NCBI GenBank assembly: GCA_902489955.1
Contig: CABUBY010000097.1
Location: 1-6,073, forward strand
Source: an uncultured Collinsella sp.
GTDB lineage: Bacteria; Actinomycetota; Coriobacteriia; Coriobacteriales; Coriobacteriaceae
Direction: 5' to 3'
Length of the DNA stretch: 6,073 bases
Shown: piece by piece, positions 1-6,073 of the stretch
Position numbering within the stretch: position 1 is the stretch's first letter
Layout: the number at the start of each line of letters is the position of its first letter
The notes under the pieces: model-generated
Databases searched by the model: none
What the model was told of the DNA's origin: nothing
The model's input: only the letters and a program-made list of their open reading frames with translations
Translations under genes and position numbers: made by a program

Positions 1-743
1 GCGACGACCTTGGAGGGGTCGAGCCCCGCGCTCATGGTGTCGACGAACCGCACCGTATAGGTGTCGTAGGCCGTGAGCCCCGCCGGGACCGTGGCAGAGA
101 GGCGCCAGTACAGGTCGTCGGCAACCGTGGCGTCGGCGGCCTTCTGCCAGGCGGCTGTGCCGTCCTCCAGCACGTGCTTGGCGACCTTGGGGGTCGCCGC
201 CTTGGGCTTGACGGTGACGGCGCTGCCGCCCACCAGGGCCATGATCGGCGCGGTGCCGGCCTCGCCCTGGGCGATGGCGTCGTCGTCGGCGACGATGAGC
301 CAGTAGCCGCAGGGCAGCTCGGCCGCCGTGCCCGCGTTAAGGGCCGCGAGCTCGGTGCCAGAGCTCTGGAGGGAACGAGCGAGCTGTGCGCTCAGCGCGC
401 TCGTAAGGTGGGAATTGGCGTTGAGCCACTCGGCAGCTTCCTGCGCGGTGGTCTGGGAATTGGGCATGCCGGCGCTGCGCAGCACAGGCAGGACAGCGGC
501 GCGCGCGGCGTCGCTTGCCCAAGCGAGATCGGTGGCGATCTTGGCGTCGCCGTCACCGTCGACGACGTTGGCACCAAAGATCTGATAGGCGTCGTAGCTG
601 CTCGCCACGGTGCCGCCCACCGTGATGGAACCGGTCGAGGTCGGCGCGGCCTGCGCGGAAGCGGGGAACACGACCGCGCAGGTGCTGACCAAGAGGGCGA
701 GCAACGCAAACAAAATCGGGAAGGAGCTAACTTTCTTATTCAC
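1..743 (-). CDS. Fimbrial isopeptide-forming pilin (SpaA/SpaH-like backbone type), 3' end missing
   Basis: The 247 visible residues run off the left edge of the window. The start is GTG at 741-743, chosen because a GGGAGGT Shine-Dalgarno lies 7 nt upstream and because a secretory signal follows at once: an N-terminal NKK, a hydrophobic core (about residues 8-27) and a probable cleavage site after ASAQA (residue 32). The mature part resembles the N-terminal domain of Gram-positive backbone pilins: a short beta segment with SSYDAYQIF (49-56), an alpha-helical Ala-rich middle (about 77-140), then PCGYWLIV (144-151). VTVKPK (176-181) sits between domains one and two, where such pilins carry the sortase-acceptor lysine. 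The second domain begins PKVAKHVLEDG and continues to YDTYTVRFVDTMSAGL (226-241), typical of isopeptide-forming pilin domains. The expected C-terminal LPxTG signal lies outside. The gene overlaps the adhesin stop by 8 nt, so it is probably in the same operon. Family assignment is by recognition of motifs, not by a search. Confidence 0.85.
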   Translation of the reverse strand, partial: MNKKVSSFPILFALLALLVSTCAVVFPASAQAAPTSTGSITVGGTVASSYDAYQIFGANVVDGDGDAKIATDLAWASDAARAAVLPVLRSAGMPNSQTTAQEAAEWLNANSHLTSALSAQLARSLQSSGTELAALNAGTAAELPCGYWLIVADDDAIAQGEAGTAPIMALVGGSAVTVKPKAATPKVAKHVLEDGTAAWQKAADATVADDLYWRLSATVPAGLTAYDTYTVRFVDTMSAGLDPSKVV

Positions 744-3700
744 GACGCTCACCTCCCTTCGCATTCGCCTTGCGACGAATGTGCATCCAGGCCGCAGCAG
801 CGCAAAGCACCGCCGCGCCGGCAAGGTACGTCAGAGTGACGCCCGACATACCAGAAAGGGGCAAAGAGGTGGAGTAGGTGTTGGTGAAGGTGGGAAGGCT
901 TTGGCCAGCTTTGGTGTCCTCACCGTATGGATGCGTTTCCTGGTCCGCCTCAGCGATATCCTTACCCTCGGCATCAACAATCTTGGTGTAGGACACATCG
1001 CACTCAATCGTGTTATCAGACTTATCAGTTGCATTGACCGTGATCTTGTAAACCGACTGGTCGTACTTGTAGTGCGAGAACCACGAACCGTCGGTTTTCT
1101 CGCGCACATAGTACGTGAAAGTCTTGGAAGCACCACGACCCGTAGAGTCACCAGCAGTGTAGGGGTCCTTAGTGATATCAGAGAGCGAATACCCAATCCC
1201 CTTACCAGAGTCATCTACGAACGAAAGCGTCTGATTCTTTTTGTCGCCAATAGTGTTGGCCTCACGAATAATCTTCTGAAAATTGACATCGGTTGCAAGC
1301 TGAAGCGTAAACTCCTTCATCTCGCCACCCTCGACGACCTTAGTCGCCTTGGGAGTCCAGGAACCCATCGAGTCGTACTTGGTGTATGCGTTAGTGAAAG
1401 TCGTTGAGTTTGTTGTTAGCGCGACGCTTGCAACGTCACCTTCGGTTGTTGGATTAACCGTAGCATCAGACGTAGCGCCATTAGCGGCAATTGTGGTGAT
1501 TTGCACACTACTGACCGTATAGTACGTGTACTCGATATCAAGCACCTTATGCGACTTGTTTCCATCCTTTTCGACCTTAGGATCTATCTTGTAGATAGTC
1601 TTGTCGTAATTAACGTCCTTGTCCGCGCCCGGAACCTCTACCAAGTAGTAAACAAGGTCGTCATCGGCATAGACTTCACTCAGGTTAAAGGAAAAGCTGC
1701 CGTCTTCCGCATTTTTTGCTGTACCGACAACAGAACAGTCATTAGGGTGCAGATTGCCGCTCTCGTCAAAGCTCGGAACTGTATATGAAATCTCACCATT
1801 CTCGTTAGTAATCTTGTTCTGCTTGAGCAGCTGGAACTCGAACTCTCCTTCTTTAAGCGTACGACCCGTTAGCGCCTTGGTGCCGTTGAGCTTCATCTTG
1901 GGGTAGACCTTCACCTGTGTGGTGGAGCCAGCGACAACGTCACCGTTGGTCATGATGCCGCCACCGTGAATGTTGGATTTGTTGCCCGTGATGAAGAGCG
2001 TGGCATTATCACGGGCAAGCCCTTGATCACCATCGGAAGGATCTGCATCGAGGCCAATCATGTACTTAGCCTGGGCGCCCTCGTACTTACCGATAGACGT
2101 TGACACATCGTCGATCGTGCCCTTCCAGTTGGCAGCGCCGCCACCAAGCATCTGACCAGTTACGGCTGCAATGTATTCATCGTTGCCCGACTTGCGAATA
2201 AGGAAGAGATCCTTATGGCCGTTGCTTTTGAAATCCTCGGTAATCTTGCCGCCTTCAACATTCGAAGGCTGATCTTCGTTCTTACCATTGGTACCGCCCG
2301 ATAGATGTGTGCCGTTCGCATCAGAGTTTCCGAAAATCGCAATACCATTGGTATCAGTAATAGCGGTCTTACCACTCGGGCAGGCAGCAAAGCCACCGCC
2401 ATAGCCCTGGGCCGAATTATTGGTAATCAGAGCGTTAGAAATCTTGAGGCTTGCCGACCGAATGCCGTCGCTGCCACCCTGGACGAATACGCCACCGCCG
2501 CCCCAGTCGTTGGTTGTATTGGTTGTGTTGTTGGTAATATATGCCTTCGCGCCAAGAGGAACGTTGAACACGCCCATGGTAGGCGCACCGATACGGATAC
2601 CGCCGCCCTCCGATTTTTGCGCAACATTGCTAGCTATGGTTCCACCAGAGAACGTAAACGAGGAGAGGGCCCGATTCCAAGCGCCGGCGTAAACACCGCC
2701 ACCAGCCTCGGCAGAATAGTTACCGGTGATGTAGCCACCGTTAATCTTCAGACTGCCACCATTGAAAGCAGCAATACCGCCGCCGCCATGACAGCCGAAA
2801 CCGAGATGCTTCGTGGATCCTTCCCAATCGTTGTAGTACTGATAATTATTGTTAGTAATGTAACCATTCGTAATGGTCACATTAGAGTTCTCAGCACAAA
2901 TTCCCGCGCCATAACCCGACTGATTATCGAATGTACCGTTACCAGCAATCGTGCCATCACTCATATTGATTGTTGAGCCATTGGCATACACGCCTCCGCC
3001 TTTGGGAGCATAGTTGCCTGCGATCACACCGCCGGTCAGATTAAGGGTCGAAGCGCTACCATTTGTATTAGACACCATGACGCCTGCACCAGTACCCGAA
3101 GCTCCCGCAGAAGCACCGCAAACATAACCGCCGCTCATATTGACGATGGAACCGTTCTCGGCATAGATGAGGTTAGCGACATGTTCATCCTTCTTTTGCG
3201 TGAGCACGCCGCTCTCGAGATTAAAGTGGCCGCCATTGAAGAGGTTAACGAGCTTTAGACCATAAGCGTCTTTGCCGCCGCACGCCACAATAGCACCTGC
3301 GATGCCAGCCCTATACGCTTTAAGAGTTTCGGTTGTACTCGTTCCGTTTGCGTCCGATTTGGTTACGTAGTAGGTAAGGCTGGTCGGAATGCCATCGGGA
3401 GTATCGCGTTCCATTGAGGCGAGATTGCCATATTTATTTGTTTGAGCAGTCGTAATCTCTGCCGCGGCAACTTGCCGACTGTCCTTGACGGTCAACGTTG
3501 CTCCGCCGGTTATGTTGAATAGGGGCAGGTTCGGGCTTGCATGCTTAATTTTGCAGCCGTTTAGATCCAGCGTGATCTTGCTGCCGTCCTTACTAAGCTG
3601 GATTGTCTCGCTGGTATCAATGTCCTTCACAAGTTTAAAGTTGACTGTGCCGTCCGCCTTCTCCAGTTCAGATTTCAACTTTTCCGCGTTGTCTATCTCA

Positions 3701-4103
3701 TCAGATGCCGTTTCAGTCTGCCCGCCTTCCGCAGCTAACGCTACGGCGACGTCATCTGCCGGCTCACTATCTTCGGCCTGCAGCTTATCCTCAGGTTGAT
3801 CCCCAGACTGACCCTGCTCAACACCATTTGAAGAGTCGGTCTCGTCGCCCTCGACCTCGTCACTATTCTGGTTTTCGGCATCCCCGCCAGTGTTGTCTAC
3901 ATCAGTAGACTCACTTGAAGACCCCCCCCCATTACAGTTTTCTCGGTAGAAACTGGCTGGGCATCGTTGGCGATGGCCTGGGAGATCGGGGGCATGACGA
4001 GCGACAGTACCAAGCTCAAGACAGAAGCTCCGCACAAAACACCCGCTATCACACGATGCGCCGCTTTATTACCTTGCTTAGATTTATTTGAATTTGCTGT
4101 CAT
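736..4103 (-). CDS. Large LPxTG-type beta-helix adhesin with isopeptide stalk; broken by a G9 tract (phase-variable, OFF)
   Basis: Read as one gene of 1,122 residues if the G tract at 3922-3930 had ten Gs; with the nine present the frame breaks after residue 58. The ATG at 4101-4103 has an AGGAGG site 5 nt upstream. Residues 1-45 form a signal peptide (basic N region, core VLSLVLSLV, cleavage near AIA/ND). An acidic Ser/Asp/Glu-rich linker follows (about 62-118). Residues about 310-725 are a right-handed parallel beta-helix, with repeated units of the type GGGVYANGSTINMSDGTIAGN. VYPK (733-736) precedes two FctA/Spy0128-like pilin domains. In these I place likely isopeptide triads at K743/E823/N905 and K922/E1002/N1075, each ending in FTNxY. 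The C terminus has LPLSG (1081-1085, bases 850-864), a membrane span and a basic tail (RRK...ERR), so sortase should anchor it to the wall or a pilus. G+C is visibly lower than in neighbouring genes. Probable role: tip or surface adhesin; the ligand is unknown. The frame break may be real switching or a homopolymer sequencing error. Confidence 0.85.
751..757 (-). promoter_or_regulatory. Shine-Dalgarno site of the pilin gene, inside the adhesin 3' end
   Basis: GGGAGGT on the minus strand lies 7 nt before the GTG start at 741-743. It decides the pilin start, since no ATG with a comparable site lies at the head of the signal peptide. It is inside the last codons of the adhesin, whose TAA (736-738) lies just past the GTG, so ribosomes ending the adhesin could restart on the pilin. 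Confidence 0.75.
3922..3930 (-). repeat. Homopolymeric G9 tract (putative phase-variation switch)
   Basis: Nine consecutive Gs on the coding strand, 58 codons into the adhesin and just after the signal peptide. With nine, the signal-peptide frame reads TVMGGGLQVSLLM and stops at a TAG (3897-3899). With eight it stops even sooner (MGGVFK, then TGA). Only seven or ten Gs join it to GSSSESTDVD and the rest of the protein. The tract encodes glycines in a flexible linker, so changes by three would be tolerated. Confidence 0.85.
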
Positions 4104-4108
4104 CGATG

Positions 4109-4118
4109 CCTCCTCCCC
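4109..4118 (-). promoter_or_regulatory. Shine-Dalgarno site of the adhesin gene
   Basis: GGGGAGGAGG on the minus strand, with its AGGAGG core 5 nt before the ATG at 4101-4103. It fixes the start of the adhesin. An in-frame TTG further upstream (4164-4166) has no such site and lies next to the probable -10 box. Confidence 0.8.
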
Positions 4119-4168
4119 AAGAGACCGCGATCCTGCTCTTTCGCTATCTAACCGGCACGCAGTCAATA

Positions 4169-4201
4169 TTTATACGTGCCTTACATTGGTAAGTTTAGCT
4201 A
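4169..4201 (-). promoter_or_regulatory. Candidate promoter(s) of the adhesin-pilin operon
   Basis: Two sigma-70-like candidates are visible on the minus strand. The first is a good -10 box, TATAAA (4169-4174), with only a weak -35 (TAAACT, 17 nt upstream); it would give a leader of roughly 60 nt. The second pairs TTGACG (4220-4225) with a poor -10, TAGCTA (4196-4201), at 18-nt spacing. I cannot tell which is used. The weak elements fit a promoter that needs an activator. Confidence 0.35.
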
Positions 4202-4569
4202 TTGTTTAAATATGTGGGGCGTCAATTTCTTGCAATTTTGCGTCGAACAATCTTTATTCTTGACAATTGCTCAAAGTATGCATTGTTTTATTGAATTCTA
4301 TTTTTTAAAAACCGCAGGTAGATTTGTTGTCTACTTTAGGTAATTCATGCTTTGTTGTTATTTGTACAACATTTTATTTTTAGTAGTATATTCTGCGAGC
4401 AGTCGATTTGTAGCTGTAAACGGTAGAGCGTTTGCCTGCTCTGACAACCTGCCAGCTAGATGGCCTTTTAGTAGCGACCGGTATATAGCATGATGTTTAT
4501 ATATCAACATTTAAGTTCGCGAGAAACTGCCTCGGCACAAATAGCGCCCCGCTCGCCAGTCTTAGAACA
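4170..4569. other. Gene-free, mostly AT-rich leader region with small dyads
   Basis: No convincing coding sequence on either strand between the adhesin leader and the HAD gene's terminator hairpin. About 4160-4400 is strikingly AT-rich next to the GC-rich HAD gene. It contains small inverted repeats: GTAGA/TCTAC (4318-4322 and 4330-4334), TGTTGT/ACAACA (4353-4358 and 4366-4371), GAGCAG/CTGCTC (4397-4402 and 4436-4441) enclosing AAACG/CGTTT (4418-4422 and 4429-4433), and ATGTT/AACAT (4493-4497 and 4506-4510). An 8-mer TTTGTTGT occurs at 4323-4330 and 4351-4358. These could be operator or DNA-bending sites for the surface operon; no regulator can be named. Confidence 0.5.
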
Positions 4570-4606
4570 AACCACCACAAAGGTGCCTGTCCCCTTCGCG
4601 GTGGTT
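4570..4606 (-). terminator. Palindromic hairpin after the HAD gene (repeat copy 1)
   Basis: Arms of 14 bases (4570-4583 and 4593-4606) around a 9-base loop, starting 11 nt after the HAD stop codon. In RNA from the minus strand all 14 pairs form, two of them G-U; on the plus strand the same positions are A-C mismatches. This favours a role in minus-strand transcripts. Only a poor U run follows (UGUUCU), so termination is plausible but not strong. The left arm and loop are nearly identical to the hairpin at 5534-5566. Confidence 0.6.
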
Positions 4607-4617
4607 CTCGCCTGGCG

Positions 4618-5439
4618 CTACAGCAGATGTTCCTCGATAAAGATCGCGATGCCGTCTTCGTCGTTGCTGGCGGTTACAAAGTCGGCGGCGGCACGGGTGG
4701 CATCGCTGCCGTTTGCCATTGCCACGCCCACGCCGGCGTCAGCCACCATGCAGGTGTCGTTATCGGCATCGCCAAACACGCAGATGTTCTGGAGCCCCAT
4801 GTCGTTGAGCTCCGCCACGCGCACAATGCCGCGCGTCTTGGACACGCGCGGATCCATGAACTCGTAGAGGCGCTGCGTGGTTTGCAGGGCGGCCGCCTTG
4901 ACGGTGTCGTCGGCGAACGTCGATGCGCGCTCGATGACCTGCGGCATTACCTCGGGCGCCATGGTAAACATTACCTTAGGCTGCGGCTCGCGCAAGAACT
5001 CGGCAAAGTCGACCACCTTGTAGGGCACGCCATCGACCTGCGACAAGTGCTCCACGCACGCGTTGCTCTCGGGAACGTAGAACACGCCGTCTCGGGGGCA
5101 AACGGGCGTTGCCGGAAGGTCTGCCATGTGTTTGCAGATGCGCGCGATGGTCTCGCCCGGCAACGGATAGCTCAGCTCGTTGATGTCGTGCGCGCGGTCG
5201 ATGACCTCGGCGCCACCGCAGCCCACCATCACGTCCACCAGGCCTTCGATGCCCCAGAGCTCGTACATGGCCTCGGTCGCGTGGGCGTCGCGCCCGGTGC
5301 ACAGGCCAAAGAGCACGCCACGCTCGCGCAGGGCGCGGATCGCCGCCACGGTGCGCGGGGACACTGTGTGCTGGCTCGTGAGCAGCGTGCCGTCGATATC
5401 GCAGAACACGGCTTTGATATGGCTGAAGGTGGTGTCCAT
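4618..5439 (-). CDS. Cof-type HAD-IIB family phosphatase
   Basis: A complete protein of 273 residues, the usual length of Cof/YidA-like HAD hydrolases. These are cytoplasmic Mg2+-dependent phosphatases acting mostly on sugar phosphates and nucleotide or cofactor phosphates; the substrate here cannot be told from sequence. All four HAD motifs are visible: motif I DIDGTLLT (nucleophile D14, acid D16), motif II CTGR (T48), motif III lysine in SKTRG (K201) and motif IV GDADND (223-228, Mg2+ ligands). GVGVAMANGSDATRAAADFVT at the end is typical of the IIB group. The middle stretch (about 85-195) would be the C2 cap that determines substrate. The ATG at 5437-5439 has a modest GAAAGG site 5 nt upstream. 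The gene stands alone between hairpins and is probably monocistronic; nothing links it functionally to the pilus genes. Confidence 0.95.
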   Translation of the reverse strand: MDTTFSHIKAVFCDIDGTLLTSQHTVSPRTVAAIRALRERGVLFGLCTGRDAHATEAMYELWGIEGLVDVMVGCGGAEVIDRAHDINELSYPLPGETIARICKHMADLPATPVCPRDGVFYVPESNACVEHLSQVDGVPYKVVDFAEFLREPQPKVMFTMAPEVMPQVIERASTFADDTVKAAALQTTQRLYEFMDPRVSKTRGIVRVAELNDMGLQNICVFGDADNDTCMVADAGVGVAMANGSDATRAAADFVTASNDEDGIAIFIEEHLL

Positions 5440-5494
5440 GGGGGCCTTTCTGGGTTGTGCGGCGGTGTGGGGTGTATTCGTGAACGGCGTACAT

Positions 5495-5525
5495 GGTATA
5501 CCAAGGCGCAGGCGCGGCCCGTCAA
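5495..5525 (-). promoter_or_regulatory. Candidate promoter of the HAD phosphatase gene
   Basis: On the minus strand TTGACG (5520-5525) is followed after 19 nt by TATACC (5495-5500), a -10-like box within the palindrome GGTATACC. The spacing is long, so this is tentative. It lies just past the terminator-like hairpin with its U tract, where a new transcription unit would be expected to begin. Confidence 0.35.
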
Positions 5526-5528
5526 AGC

Positions 5529-5566
5529 AAAAACCACCACAAAGGTGCCTGGCCCCTTTGTGGTGG
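5529..5566 (-). terminator. Palindromic hairpin with U tract (repeat copy 2), probable second mobB terminator
   Basis: Perfect 12-bp arms (5534-5545 and 5555-5566) around a 9-base loop. On the minus strand the 3' arm is followed by five Ts (5529-5533), the layout of a rho-independent terminator for transcripts arriving from mobB. The left arm and loop match the hairpin at 4570-4606 with one difference over 27 bases. Confidence 0.7.
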
Positions 5567-5585
5567 AAATGGCATTTGCCCAGAT

Positions 5586-5626
5586 AAAACCTGCCAAAAT
5601 AAACCTGTCCCTTTTTGGCAGGTTTT
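5586..5626. terminator. 14-bp inverted repeat overlapping the mobB stop, probable bidirectional terminator
   Basis: AAAACCTGCCAAAA (5586-5599) and its exact reverse complement (5613-5626) flank a 13-base spacer. The arms carry A and T runs on both sides, so the hairpin could stop transcription in either direction. The mobB stop codon (5625-5627) lies partly in the outer arm. The spacer shares GGGACAGG (minus strand) with the loop of the hairpin at 4570-4606. Confidence 0.65.
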
Positions 5627-6073
5627 AGGCCAGATGGTCTTGGATCAGATCGCAGATGGCTCGGGCGTCGTTGATGTTGATGGCTCGGGTCGCAAAGCCG
5701 GCGTCGAAGGCCTGGCGTGCCAGGGCCTCGTTGCAGGCAAGGGCCAGCGTGTGACCGTCGACCAGGTCGAGCGAGCTCTTGCCGCGCAGACGGTCGACAC
5801 CGGAGCGTGCGACCACGATGTTGTCGAAGCCCTCGGTCTTGTAGCCCTCGATGATCACCACGTCGACATCGTTGTAGCGCGACAGCAGCTCGCGCGCGGG
5901 CATTTCGTCCTCCTCGCGCGTGTCGGCGTACTCCGCCCAGCGCGTAGCGCAGATGAGGCCCACGTGCTTGGATCCGGCTTGGTGATGGCGCCAGGTGTCC
6001 TTAGCGGGCACATCGATATCAAAGCCGTGATGCCCATGATGCTTGAGCGAACCCACGCGCAGGCCGCGGCGGG
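5625..6073 (-). CDS. mobB: Molybdopterin-guanine dinucleotide biosynthesis adaptor protein MobB, 5' end missing
   Basis: The last 148 residues plus stop are visible and the frame is open to the window edge, so the start lies outside. MobB binds GTP and assists MobA when GMP is attached to molybdopterin to form the bis-MGD cofactor of enzymes such as DMSO reductases and formate dehydrogenases. Recognisable parts are VGSLKHHGHHGFDIDVPAKD followed by TWRHHQAGS (the conserved HH...FDID...GKDTWRH block of the family), a TREEDEMPARELLSRY segment, and DVDVVIIEGYKTEGFDNIVV with the VEGF/YK-type Walker B motif. The N-terminal P-loop (GxxxGKT) would be among the missing residues, so activity cannot be judged. 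About 150 residues visible fits a stand-alone MobB of roughly 170, but a fusion with MobA or MoeA upstream cannot be excluded. Other molybdenum-cofactor genes are likely to the right. Confidence 0.9.
   Translation of the reverse strand, partial: RRGLRVGSLKHHGHHGFDIDVPAKDTWRHHQAGSKHVGLICATRWAEYADTREEDEMPARELLSRYNDVDVVIIEGYKTEGFDNIVVARSGVDRLRGKSSLDLVDGHTLALACNEALARQAFDAGFATRAININDARAICDLIQDHLA

Noticed and set aside
174..1407. Plus-strand reading frames opposite the pilin and adhesin 3' end
   Set aside because: Low-complexity Arg/Gly/Ala or compositionally odd translations with no recognisable domain; the minus strand has coherent pilin and anchor sequences.
736..4035. Adhesin starting at the GTG at 4033-4035 in the downstream frame
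   Set aside because: No good Shine-Dalgarno site, no signal peptide, and the first ~35 residues are an out-of-frame reading of the signal-peptide region. The strong start at 4103 in the other frame makes a frame break at the G tract the better explanation.
3897..4103. A stand-alone 68-residue secreted peptide
   Set aside because: It is a signal peptide plus a few residues ending in frameshifted codons; joined through the G tract it becomes the missing N terminus of the adhesin.
4104..4166. Upstream TTG start adding 21 residues to the adhesin
   Set aside because: No ribosome site, it overlaps the probable -10 region, and it would bury the AGGAGG site inside the gene.
4402..4470. A complete tRNA gene
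   Set aside because: The anticodon stem does not pair, and no T-arm or acceptor stem can be found downstream.
4570..5566. CRISPR-like repeat pair
   Set aside because: The two copies are about 960 bases apart with a complete gene between them, and are strong palindromes followed by terminator-like sequence.
4627..5628. Long plus-strand reading frame opposite the HAD gene
   Set aside because: Antisense shadow of a GC-rich gene; the minus strand carries all HAD motifs.

Overview
The window looks like a piece of chromosome from a high-G+C Gram-positive bacterium. A gut coriobacterium such as Collinsella is my best guess. The basis is the style of the sortase-anchored pilus proteins, the strong Shine-Dalgarno sites and the high G+C of the housekeeping genes; no rRNA or other diagnostic marker is present, so the genus is inference. 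All four real genes lie on the minus strand, so the window reads from right to left.

Right end (5625-6073): the 3' part of mobB, a GTP-binding protein of molybdenum-cofactor maturation, running off the window edge. Its stop codon lies in a 14-bp inverted repeat that looks like a terminator, and a second hairpin with a U tract follows. Next (4618-5439) is a Cof-type HAD-IIB phosphatase, apparently a single-gene unit, also followed by a hairpin. The three hairpins share a loop core, and two are near-identical copies of one palindromic repeat.

Middle (4104-4569): about 470 bases without a gene, mostly AT-rich, holding probable promoters and several small dyads. This is the leader of a surface/pilus operon.

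Left (1-4103): a large cell-wall-anchored adhesin and then a fimbrial backbone-type pilin that runs off the left edge. The adhesin is built as signal peptide, acidic linker, long parallel beta-helix, VYPK pilin-like motif, two FctA/Spy0128-like isopeptide domains and an LPLSG sorting signal. The pilin start overlaps the adhesin stop by 8 nt, suggesting translational coupling. A class C sortase and further pilins would be expected to the left, outside the window.

The main discovery is a run of nine G residues (minus strand, 3922-3930) just after the adhesin signal peptide. With nine Gs the signal peptide is out of frame with the remaining ~1,060 residues and translation stops after 68 codons. 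With ten or seven Gs the whole 3.4-kb gene becomes one frame (1,122 residues for ten). This is the signature of a slipped-strand phase-variation switch, here captured OFF, and it could also control the downstream pilin through coupling and polarity. A sequencing error in the homopolymer is the main alternative.
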